From CAYLPU01 sp964385635 (GTDB taxonomy: Bacteria; Chloroflexota; Anaerolineae; B4-G1), in the NCBI GenBank assembly GCA_964385635.1, contig CAYLPU010000160.1:1-7519 (forward strand): 7,519 nucleotides of DNA, given 5' to 3'. The translations under genes and the position numbers were made by a program. Below are positions 1 through 4,797 of this stretch, piece after piece. Positions within the stretch are counted from its first letter, which is position 1. The number at the start of each line of letters is the position of its first letter. The notes under the pieces are model-generated. The model worked only from the letters and a program-made list of their open reading frames with translations, ran no database searches and had not been told where the DNA came from.

Positions 1-161
1 AGGTCTATGCTAATGTCTTCCCGATGCGGGTTGGGCAGAATCAACCGGCGGTCTCCTCGGAGCATAAACTCGTGCCGGCCGCCTGTGTAGGGACCTTCAA
101 ACCCCAACCTTTTCAAACGCTGAATCAGTTCGCGACGTGAAACAGGCGTAAGACGTGGCAT
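1..161 (-). CDS. hicA: HicA-family mRNA interferase toxin, 3' end cut by window edge
   Basis: The first 53 codons are visible and the rest lies left of base 1. HicA toxins are small double-stranded-RNA-binding-fold proteins that cleave mRNA in a ribosome-independent way and are held inactive by HicB. The protein begins MPRLTPVSRRELIQRLKRLG and continues FEGPYTGGRHEF, RGDRRLILPNPH and EDISIDL, the usual HicA order: N-terminal helix, glycine-rich turn with the catalytic-type histidine (H30 in GGRHEF), then the strand with PNPH. Its ATG follows the HicB stop codon with no intervening base (TAA-ATG), so translation is almost certainly coupled to hicB. Antitoxin-first order, opposite to the second Hic locus in this window. 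Family call is firm; activity is inferred. Confidence 0.9.
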   Translation of the reverse strand, partial: MPRLTPVSRRELIQRLKRLGFEGPYTGGRHEFMLRGDRRLILPNPHREDISID

Positions 162-410
162 TTAGGCTGGCACCTTCTCTGGTAGGCGAACAGTAACCTG
201 CCCCAAAGCTGGGATCGGTAATCCTTTCGCAATGCTAAACAGCACCCAGTCCTCAATTGCCTCGGCCAGGTTGCGGCGACATTCCTCCAGGCTCTTACCT
301 GTCGCCCAGACCCCGGCTAGTGATGGTACCTCACCATAGAACGGTTCTTCATCTTCGATGATTTCATAATGGGCACATTCCAGTGCAGTCTGAATGTACT
401 CCAATAACAT
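162..410 (-). CDS. hicB: HicB-family antitoxin
   Basis: An 82-residue protein of the short HicB type with a degenerate RNase-H-like fold: AHYEIIEDEEPFYGEVPSLA near residues 13-32, then GVWATGKSLEECRRNL and IEDWVLFSIAKGLPIP. HicB binds and neutralises HicA and, in some systems, represses its own operon. No separate C-terminal ribbon-helix-helix or HTH domain follows, so DNA binding is uncertain here. The ATG is preceded at a 6-base gap by a very good ribosome site, AGGAGGT (417-423 on this strand). That site overlaps the stop codon of the truncated ABC gene upstream, so hicB may be read from the same transcript. hicA starts immediately after its stop. Confidence 0.93.
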   Translation of the reverse strand: MLLEYIQTALECAHYEIIEDEEPFYGEVPSLAGVWATGKSLEECRRNLAEAIEDWVLFSIAKGLPIPALGQVTVRLPEKVPA

Positions 411-422
411 GCTGCCACCTCC

Positions 423-1058
423 TCAGTTCACTCTCACAGATCTGGACGTCTTTCCAACATAACCCACCAGCAGGACCTCCGGCTCCAGGCTTCGGCGTGA
501 GCGCTCAGCCGAACGGTGGGCGGCCACGGCAAAGGCCAGGCGCACGTACATGCCGCTGGAGTAGTGCTTCACCGGCGTGTCAATGAATTTCTCGATCTCG
601 GCAAAGGCCACGATCTCGTCGAACTTGCGCTCAATCTCCGCCCGCTTCATCCCCAGGATCGCGCCGTTCAGGTAGATGTTCTCCCGCCCAGTCAGTTCCG
701 GGTGGAAGCCAGTGCCCACCTCCAGCAGCGAGCCCACACGGCCGTGAATCTCAGCGTACCCCTCGGTCGGCTCCGTTATGCGGGAGAGGATCTTGAGCAG
801 CGTCGTCTTCCCCGCCCCGTTGCGCCCGCTGATGCCGACGACTTCGCCGCGTTTCACCTCGAACGACACATCCTTCAATGCCCAGATCGTCTCGTTGGTG
901 ACGGCGGACGACTGGCCACGGACAACCGCCGACAGGCGGCGGAAGGGCGACTGCACCGCCTCGATCAACGATTCCCGGATCGTCCTGTAGCGCACCTGTG
1001 GGCCGCCGATACGGTATTGCTTGCTCAGGTTTTCGACTCGGATGGCGATGTCAGTCAT
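423..1058 (-). pseudogene. Wzt-type polysaccharide ABC transporter ATPase, copy A, truncated at Walker B
   Basis: ATPases of this family (Wzt/RfbE/TagH type) energise export of O-antigen, teichoic-acid or exopolysaccharide chains through a two-subunit membrane channel. From the ATG at 1058: family N-terminus DIAIRVENLSKQYRIGG, Walker A GRNGAGKTT (78-86), GRVGSLLEVGTGFHPELTG (106-124), and signature region HYSSGMYVRLAFAVAAH (165-181). A nine-residue insertion (182-190) follows, encoded by a 27-bp palindromic element. The sequence then reads LEPEVLLV and departs into unrelated residues before the Walker B Asp-Glu, so it ends at 211 residues, against about 240-420 for the family. With no Walker B or switch region it cannot be a working ATPase. 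An in-frame GTG at 1070 lies in a repeat and is less likely as the start. No good ribosome site is visible; the repeat block begins 2 bases upstream of the ATG. Confidence 0.9.
489..515. repeat. 27-bp palindromic mini-element inserted in ABC copy A
   Basis: The core TTCGGC-GTGAGCGCTCA-GCCGAA is nearly a perfect palindrome. Copy B of the same gene at the same site reads straight from the AAH codons into the MEPE codons, while copy A has 27 extra bases giving AAH-RSAERSRRS-LEPE. The length is a multiple of three and no stop is created. It resembles, but is not identical to, the 24-bp CCTTCGAC...CAGGC elements in copy C. Confidence 0.85.
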
Positions 1059-1060
1059 AT

Positions 1061-1164
1061 TTTTTGCCACGAATTACACGAATTTCTTGAATTGTTTTTG
1101 CCACGAATTGCACGAATTTTCACTAATTTTTTCTTTTTTCGTGTTAATTCGTGAAATTCGTGGC
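1061..1164. repeat. AT-rich hairpin repeat block, left of GxxExxY gene
   Basis: Two units beginning TTTTTGCCACGAATT lie in direct orientation (from about 1061 and 1095). The second forms a long imperfect hairpin. Its left arm is 1100-1123 and its right arm 1141-1164; 21 of 24 positions pair, with a 17-base T-rich loop. The block fills the gap between the ABC copy A start codon and the region just after the GxxExxY stop codon (1181). The same repeat recurs at 1571-1750. Confidence 0.9.
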
Positions 1165-1180
1165 CAAAATCGGGGCGAAT

Positions 1181-1552
1181 TTACTTGACCACCCGCTTCT
1201 GCTGCAGAGACTCGGCACCAAAGTTGAGCAAGATAGCCAGCCGCAGCCCGGTAGCAGCAAGATAGTGATGAGCCTGCGCCTCGTGCCTGGGGTGTAGGGC
1301 AGAGACGCCCTTGATCTCCAAGATGATCTGGCCCTCGATTATAAAGTCGGCCTCGTATTCACGTATCAGCACGCCTTTGTAGATCACCGGCAACCGTTTG
1401 AACTGTTCGAAGCGAATGCCGCGCAGGGTCAGTTCGTGGGCCAGGGCTTTTTGATACACCGTCTCCAGGAAGCCCGGACCGAGGATGCGATGCACCTCCA
1501 TCGCTGCGCCGACGATGGCGTAGGAGAGTTCTTTGTAGAGAATATTGGCCAT
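1181..1552 (-). CDS. GxxExxY family protein (PD-(D/E)XK nuclease fold)
   Basis: A 123-residue protein with all hallmarks of the GxxExxY (PDDEXK_3) family: MEVHRILGPGFLETVYQKAL with G27-x-x-E30-x-x-Y33, ADFIIEG with D69, and ILEIKG with E79-x-K81. E30, D69, E79 and K81 match the catalytic layout of PD-(D/E)XK nucleases. The family is widespread, but its physiological role is not established. I chose the ATG at 1552 because GAGGTG lies about 6 bases upstream and MANILYKELSYAI is the usual start; an in-frame GTG nine codons earlier falls inside a repeat. The gene is flanked on both sides by the same AT-rich hairpin repeat in the same orientation. It stands alone, separated from ABC copy A by the left repeat block. 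Confidence 0.93.
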   Translation of the reverse strand: MANILYKELSYAIVGAAMEVHRILGPGFLETVYQKALAHELTLRGIRFEQFKRLPVIYKGVLIREYEADFIIEGQIILEIKGVSALHPRHEAQAHHYLAATGLRLAILLNFGAESLQQKRVVK

Positions 1553-1570
1553 GAAACACCTCTGTTCCTT

Positions 1571-1750
1571 TTTTGCCACGAATTACACGAATTTCGCTAA
1601 TAGTCTTTTGCCACGAATTACACGAATTTCGCTAATAGTCTTTTGCCACGAATTACACGAATTTCACTAATTTTTTCCGTGTTAATTTGTGAAACCTGTC
1701 CTGAGGTCCCTCTTGAGATTGACTAAGGGCCTGGGCGAAGGGTTCGTGGC
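1571..1750. repeat. AT-rich repeat block, right of GxxExxY gene: three 35-bp units plus interrupted hairpin
   Basis: Units starting at 1571, 1606 and 1641 have a 35-bp period. The first two are identical and the third diverges after ATTTC and runs into a hairpin. The third unit's left arm starts at 1645. Its right arm is split: 1679-1694 followed by 1743-1750, with 48 foreign bases between. Joined, the right arm differs from the uninterrupted arm at 1141-1164 by one base. The block lies directly upstream of the GxxExxY gene, so any promoter for that gene must lie within or beyond it. Confidence 0.9.
1695..1742. mobile_element. 48-bp mini-element nested in hairpin arm
   Basis: It begins CCTGTCCTGAG and ends GCGAAGGG, the same termini as the CCTGTCCTGAGC...TCGAAGG mini-elements at 5338-5361 and 6326-6373. 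The interior (CCCTCTTGAG...CTAAGGG) is diverged. It interrupts a 24-base hairpin arm whose intact counterpart lies at 1141-1164. No target duplication is visible at the junction. Confidence 0.75.
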
Positions 1751-1762
1751 TGCGCTAAAGCT

Positions 1763-1806
1763 CTAATCGTCTCACTAATCGTCTCATTTTTTGCCTAATT
1801 GCCTCA
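1763..1806 (-). repeat. Tandem GATTAG-type units after winged-helix remnant 1
   Basis: On the minus strand the remnant's TGA stop is followed by GGCAATTAGGC, then two identical 12-base units TGAGACGATTAG (1775-1786 and 1763-1774). Two later remnants have comparable units at their stop codons. Confidence 0.7.
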
Positions 1807-1949
1807 TCTTGCAGCATAGCGTAGACTACGACCCTTTCCAATCTCCTGAACCCATCCCGTTTCTACTAGTTTGCCAAGTCCCGTGTTGCAGTCGGTGAAG
1901 ACACACCCACTAACTCCGCGTACCCTCTTCGGCTGATCCGCCCGATGTG
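1804..1949 (-). pseudogene. C-terminal winged-helix remnant 1 of a transcriptional regulator (frameshifted)
   Basis: One frame reads GRISRRGYAELVGVSSPTAT then RDLA before two stops. The next frame continues KLVETGWVQEIGKGRSLRYA then AR and stop. Together these form the C-terminal winged helix-turn-helix typical of AlbA_2/HATPase_c_4-type regulators and Fic-associated HTH tails (an ISR..YAELVGVS..TATRDLA recognition-helix pattern). A single-base indel near the ACTAG separates the halves. No upstream domain is present, so this is a decayed 3' end, not a gene. It is the third of three such C-terminal remnants in transcription order. Confidence 0.7.
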
Positions 1950-1961
1950 GCCAGGCGGTGG

Positions 1962-1993
1962 CTAATCGCGCACTATCGCGCACTAATCGCGTA
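1962..1993 (-). repeat. Tandem CGCGATTAG units after winged-helix remnant 2
   Basis: On the minus strand: GTACGCGATTAG (containing the last codon and stop of remnant 2), TGCGCGATAG, TGCGCGATTAG. These are three degenerate units of 10-12 bases. Confidence 0.65.
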
Positions 1994-2075
1994 CCAACAC
2001 GTAGTGAGTTGCCCGCCCAGTCCCTCGCACCGCCAAAATCCCCAGATCAAATCTCTTCGAGTTCCTTATTTGTAG
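1983..2075 (-). pseudogene. C-terminal winged-helix remnant 2 (frameshifted fragment)
   Basis: The minus-strand end reads LGILAVRGTGRATHYVLVRD and stop. It is preceded in another frame by NKELEEI, matching the last helix and wing of a winged-helix domain (compare the KELLVRHGKGRGTYYVLAR end of the next remnant). Only about 30 codons can be recognised and the frame is broken near 2050, so this is a relic. Confidence 0.6.
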
Positions 2076-2078
2076 CCG

Positions 2079-2111
2079 CTAATCCCCTCAAATCCCTTCA
2101 AAAACCCTTCA
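2079..2111 (-). repeat. Tandem units after winged-helix remnant 3
   Basis: Starting in the remnant's stop codon, the minus strand reads TGAAGGGTTTT, TGAAGGGATT, TGAGGGGATTAG. The layout matches the units following remnants 1 and 2: TGA or TGC, a few bases, then GATTAG. Confidence 0.65.
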
Positions 2112-2570
2112 TCTGGCCAGGACATAATATGTGCCTCGTCCTTTGCCATGCCGCACCAGCAATTCCTTCTCGCACAAGTCCTTGAGATCCCGATATGCCG
2201 TCACATCCGAGATGCCTACCAAAGCACAGTGTTCTCTTGCGGTGATCCGCCCATGCTCCCCCACGTACAATACCGCCTCCACCTGCCGTTCGTTCAAGCC
2301 TTCTGCCCAGGCCGGCTGCACTGTTGCCTCCTCCATAAAGCGCTCGCCAGGCCCCATCAGCGTCACCCGGAACTCACTCCCCACTTCCTCGAACCCGGGC
2401 CGAGGCAGGCCGTGCCCCTCCATCGCCAGAGCCATACGCCGGATGCCTGTGCCCAACCGTTCAATGTACCGGCTCCCCAGGTCCCGAAACACTCCCACGA
2501 TGATGGGGTTGCGCAGCACCGATTGAGGCTCCAGCCGCCGCATCTTCTCCAGCGAGACCCCAGGCGGCAG
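2109..2570 (-). pseudogene. 3' part of an AlbA_2/HATPase_c_4-type transcriptional regulator
   Basis: Residues visible in one frame are PPGVSLEKMRR, SVLRNPIIVGVFRDLGSRYI, ERLGTGIRRM, LPRPGFEEVGSEFRVTL, and a C-terminal winged helix (GRITAREHCALVGISDVTAY then RDLK, ending GKGRGTYYVLAR). The RNP(I/L)I...ERLGTGIRRM...GLP.P.FEE pattern belongs to the HATPase_c_4 region of regulators that normally carry an N-terminal AlbA_2 (Schlafen-like) domain. That N-terminus and the first half of the protein are missing: at 2564-2570 the sequence switches to epimerase coding DNA. The frame is clean to the stop at 2109, so loss is recent, or the fragment may be translated as the end of an out-of-frame fusion. 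Confidence 0.85.
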
Positions 2571-3154
2571 ATGGCGGCCGGCGCCTTCTCCCGCCCGCCG
2601 CGCCAGGTTCCTTCTGGGCCATAACAATTCTGGAACCGCGCAATCCGCACTTTGATGGGATAGTGCCGGGAATACGCCTGGGCCATCCGCTCGGCGTATA
2701 GTTTCTCCCAGCCGTACTCGTTGTCGGGATGGGCAGGGACGGCGTCCGCCTCCGTCAACTCCGGTTCGCCGGGCTGCATATCGCGGTAGACGCACACCGA
2801 CGAGGAGAAGAAATAGCGCCCCACGCCCATCCGTGTCGCCGTATCAATCGTATGGATGTTAATCAGTGCGCTGTTGTGCATAATATCGCACTCGGCAGAA
2901 TGGATAAAGCCCATGCCGCCCATATCGGCCGCCAACTGGTACACCTCGTCAAAGGCGCCACCGTCCAGAGAAAGCGCTGCTTTGCAGTTCTCCGGCTCGC
3001 GCAGATCCAGCAACAGGAATTCATCAGCCTGCGTGGGCGCAAACTCGTGCTCCTTGATGTCCACGCCGCGCACCCAGTAACCTTCTCGCTTGAGTTTCTT
3101 CACCAAGTGTCCGCCGATGAACCCACCGGCACCACAGACTAAGGCTCGCCGCAT
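2564..3154 (-). pseudogene. GDP-mannose 3,5-epimerase-like SDR, truncated after residue 197
   Basis: An extended short-chain dehydrogenase/reductase acting on a nucleotide sugar; in this family NAD supports epimerisation of GDP-mannose. Visible parts: Rossmann G8-A-G-G11-F-I-G14, LAADMGGMGFI (74-84), SSVCVY with C121 at the position of the plant enzyme's acid/base cysteine, Y147-x-x-x-K151, and YGPEGTWRGGREKAPAAICR (178-197) with K190. After R197 the frame enters the regulator fragment antisense-like and ends at 263 residues. A full enzyme is about 320-380 residues, so the substrate-binding C-terminal part is lost. The ATG has AAGGGG 8-9 bases upstream and a strong promoter-like sequence just beyond (3180-3207). 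Best named GME-like; a related epimerase/dehydratase is possible. Confidence 0.85.
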
Positions 3155-3176
3155 GATTTTCCCCCCTTACCACATT

Positions 3177-3270
3177 CCCATGATACCCTATGATCCTTGC
3201 CTGTCAATACGCCCACTTCCCCCTCAGCACAGCCCCCAGCGTTAGCCAAAGGATCTTGAGGTCGAGCCAC
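3177..3270. repeat. 94-bp direct repeat, left copy
   Basis: Matches 7426-7519 with one mismatch (A at 3215, C at 7464). It contains the last 22 codons of a sugar transferase plus a promoter-like sequence. The right copy reaches the window edge, so the true length may be greater. Confidence 0.95.
3180..3207 (-). promoter_or_regulatory. Sigma-70-like promoter upstream of the epimerase gene
   Basis: On the minus strand a perfect TTGACA (3202-3207) is followed after 16 bases by TATCAT (3180-3185, one mismatch from TATAAT). The -35 box overlaps the TGA stop of the sugar-transferase fragment. Expected transcription start is near 3173, about 20 bases before the epimerase ATG, with the AAGGGG ribosome site between. 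The same boxes are duplicated at 7429-7456. Predicted by eye only. Confidence 0.65.
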
Positions 3271-3297
3271 AGCAGGTAGTTACGGGCTTTGAACAAC
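3204..3297 (-). pseudogene. 3' fragment of a polyprenyl-phosphate sugar transferase
   Basis: The minus strand reads SLFKARNYLLWLDLKILWLT then LGAVLRGKWAY and stop. This is the characteristic C-terminus of bacterial sugar transferases that load the first sugar phosphate onto undecaprenyl phosphate (the SLWLDLKIL...VLRGRGAY type, WcaJ/EpsE-like). Only about 30 codons remain. Upstream the sequence runs into the fragment of ABC copy D. Within the shared 94 bp it is nearly identical to the C-terminus at the right window edge, so it is a duplicated tail. Confidence 0.85.
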
Positions 3298-3328
3298 GAT
3301 ACCGGTCAGCCTGACAGAGTGCTAAACG

Positions 3329-3376
3329 GCGGTATCGCTTGCAGAGGTTTTCGACGCGGATGGCGATGTCACTCAT
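3329..3376 (-). pseudogene. ABC transporter ATPase copy D, only the first 16 codons
   Basis: From the ATG at 3376 the minus strand encodes MSDIAIRVENLCKRYR, the N-terminus of the same ATPase as copies A to C. Similarity then stops and, after about 30 bases of unassigned sequence, the sugar-transferase tail begins. It is too short to be anything but a relic. It is useful because it shows that the start region of this gene has been copied or retained four times on the same strand within 4.6 kb. Confidence 0.8.
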
Positions 3377-3408
3377 TTGTTGCCCATTTACGTTGATGTT
3401 TCCAAGCT

Positions 3409-3624
3409 TCAAGCCGGAACAAGGTTCTCAAGGTGCACCTTGCGCTCAGCGAGTCCGGCCAGAATCTCGGTGACGTCTAAAACCTCGAGGCCCACGACCT
3501 GTTCTTCCGGGCCGATATTGATTGCCACCCGGTCATTGAGGCGTATCACCTCGCACTCAACCGGCCCTTCTATGAATCGGATATACAGTGCATCAACCGA
3601 CGGGTCATAACTGATTCTCATCAT
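3409..3624 (-). CDS. DUF2283 domain protein
   Basis: A 71-residue protein with the DUF2283 pattern: MRISYDPSVDALYIRFIEG at the N-terminus, then RVAINIGPEEQVVGLEVLDV ending in a short helix. The family is small and soluble and has no established biochemical role; it is often found next to DUF4258, and together they are suspected to be a toxin-antitoxin-like pair. AAGGAG lies about 7 bases before the first of two adjacent ATG codons. The DUF4258 gene ends 14 bases upstream on the same strand, so the two very likely form one operon. The frame is intact and looks functional. Confidence 0.88.
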   Translation of the reverse strand: MMRISYDPSVDALYIRFIEGPVECEVIRLNDRVAINIGPEEQVVGLEVLDVTEILAGLAERKVHLENLVPA

Positions 3625-3638
3625 CTTGCTCTCCTTCC

Positions 3639-3854
3639 TCAGAAGTAAGAAGCATACACCGTGACGACGACCAACTTGTCTGACTCCTTGGCAACAACCG
3701 GCGCTACCTGTTTGATCCTATACCGTCGGCCGCGCCAGACACCATCAAACTGAAAATTCTTCCGGCACATGATTCTATTCTTGTGGGCGGGCTCCGCCTG
3801 ACCTTCTCGGATAGCCGCGATGACCTCAGCCTGCTCAACTCCGCGCTCGTGCAT
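3639..3854 (-). CDS. DUF4258 domain protein, N-terminus uncertain
   Basis: The 71 residues from the ATG at 3854 read MHERGVEQAEVIAAIREG, KNFQFDGVWRGRRYRIKQVA and KLVVVTVYASYF, matching DUF4258, a small RelE-like-sized family usually paired with DUF2283. In the family the conserved H.R.RM.ERG motif lies near the start. Here the in-frame codons immediately upstream encode EISHHARQQM, so the real protein probably begins earlier. No ATG, GTG or TTG exists in that frame before the stop at 3924-3926. An ATG at 3927 opens MSKSEQGHEKE in another frame and soon stops. Either an unusual start is used or a one-base shift has damaged the 5' end. Function (toxin half of a pair) is inferred only. Confidence 0.8.
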   Translation of the reverse strand: MHERGVEQAEVIAAIREGQAEPAHKNRIMCRKNFQFDGVWRGRRYRIKQVAPVVAKESDKLVVVTVYASYF

Positions 3855-3923
3855 TTGCTGTCGAGCATGGTGACTAATCTCAATGGGAAGATCATTCTTT
3901 TTCGTGTCCCTGCTCAGATTTAC

Positions 3924-4395
3924 TCATCGTCCGTAGTTATCCCCCACCGCCAGCACCTCATCCACCAGCAGGATCTCCGGCTCCATGTGGGCAGCGAAGG
4001 CAAAGGCCAGGCGCACGTACATGCCGCTGGAGTAGTGCTTCACCGGCGTGTCAAGGAACTTCTCGATCTCGGCAAAGGCCACGATCCTTCGGCAAGCTCA
4101 CCGCCACGAGCCCCGCCACACGAGTACTCGTGGCGGTGAGTCTGTCGAAGGAATGGCGCCGTTCAGGTAGATGCGCTCCGCGTCCCGCCCGGTCAGTTCC
4201 GGGTGGAAGCCGGTGCCCACTCAAGGTCTCGCTGGAGGCGGCGGACGATTGGCCACGGACGACGGACGACAGACGGCGGAAGGGCGCCTGCAGCGCCTCA
4301 GTCAGCGATTCACGGATCGTTTTGTAGCGCACCTGTGGGCCGCCGATGAGATACTGCTTGGAAAGGTTTTCGACGCGGATAGCAATGTCGGCCAT
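3924..4395 (-). pseudogene. Wzt-type ABC transporter ATPase copy B, with deletion and palindrome replacement
   Basis: Starts MADIAIRVENLSKQYLIGG at 4395, a few bases after the TumE-like gene, with AAGGGG upstream. Three lesions are visible. About 165 bp is missing at 4220/4221, removing WALKDVSF through the Walker A loop to GSLLE and shifting the frame. After VGTGFHPELTG...IYLNGAI, 42 bp present in copy A (LGMKRAEIERKFDE) is replaced by a 66-bp palindromic element (4086-4151). After the signature and Walker B (MEPEILLVDEVLAVGD) the gene ends NYGR-stop, so no switch region or C-terminal domain follows. It contains the Walker B that copy A lacks but no P-loop. Non-functional; closest to copy C in its N-terminal residues. 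Confidence 0.88.
4086..4151. repeat. 66-bp palindromic mini-element in ABC copy B
   Basis: Arms 4086-4110 and 4127-4151 pair at 22 of 25 positions (CCTTCGGCAAGCTCACCGCC against its complement CCTTCGACAGACTCACCGCC). The centre contains a small palindrome, CGAGTACTCG. It shares the CCTTCG ends with the 24-bp elements and shares CGAGTACTCGTGGCGGTGAG with the 47-bp insertion at 5259-5305. Relative to copy A it replaces 42 bp rather than adding cleanly. Confidence 0.85.
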
Positions 4396-4410
4396 GCTCA
4401 AATTGCCCCT

Positions 4411-4797
4411 TCACTCGGCTGCTTCCGCTGCGATGATAGCCAGCACCTCTTCCGCGCTGATCGGTTCGTGCGGTCGCACACGTGCCTTCGCGCCATCGTG
4501 AACGTGGTGCGGGTGTGTCGGCACCCCCGGGTGGTGGGCCGCGTTGTCCCATCGCTTGCGCAACTCGCCATCGGCGCTCTGCCAGTGAAAACTATACTTT
4601 GTCATCTGCAATCTCTCTCCTACGATCTGGAAACGCTCGAACATCTCCAACAGGCCGCCGTCACGCAACGTGAGCCGATAGCGAAATAGCCCCATATCAC
4701 CTTGCGCTTCTTCACGTACCACCATCCAATGCACCACCTGGCGATTAAGGGCGATAATCGTCTTGATTTGGGTCAGGTAATCGCTTGCGCTTATCAC
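4411..4797 (-). CDS. TumE/DUF6516-family toxin-like protein
   Basis: A 128-residue protein with the family signature: ISASDYLTQIKTII at the N-terminus, VVREEAQGDMGLFRYRL, KYSFHWQSADG (67-77), RWDNAAHHPGV (82-92) and HPHHVHDG (95-102). The histidine-rich C-terminal block suggests a nuclease-like active site, and related TumE proteins are described as toxins. The GTG start overlaps the stop of the partner gene by four bases (GTGA, 4794-4797), so the two are translationally coupled. ABC copy B begins 15 bases after its stop. The frame is clean, unlike the ABC fragments on both sides, which suggests selection keeps this pair. Toxicity is inferred from the family. Confidence 0.82.
   Translation of the reverse strand: MISASDYLTQIKTIIALNRQVVHWMVVREEAQGDMGLFRYRLTLRDGGLLEMFERFQIVGERLQMTKYSFHWQSADGELRKRWDNAAHHPGVPTHPHHVHDGAKARVRPHEPISAEEVLAIIAAEAAE

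Noticed and set aside
516..1154. Long plus-strand open frame opposite ABC copy A
   Set aside because: It is the antisense of a clearly recognisable ABC ATPase and gives no plausible protein. The same reasoning removes plus-strand frames at 2148-2624, 2729-3142, 4171-4689 and 7038-7442.
1553..1579. GTG start nine codons upstream of the GxxExxY ATG
   Set aside because: The GTG belongs to the repeat sequence GTGGCAAAA, whereas the ATG at 1552 has a ribosome site and matches the family start. The same applies to the GTG at 1070 for ABC copy A.
1571..1675. 35-bp periodic units resembling a CRISPR array
   Set aside because: The period equals the repeat itself with no unique spacers, and no cas gene is nearby; these are tandem copies of the AT-rich repeat.
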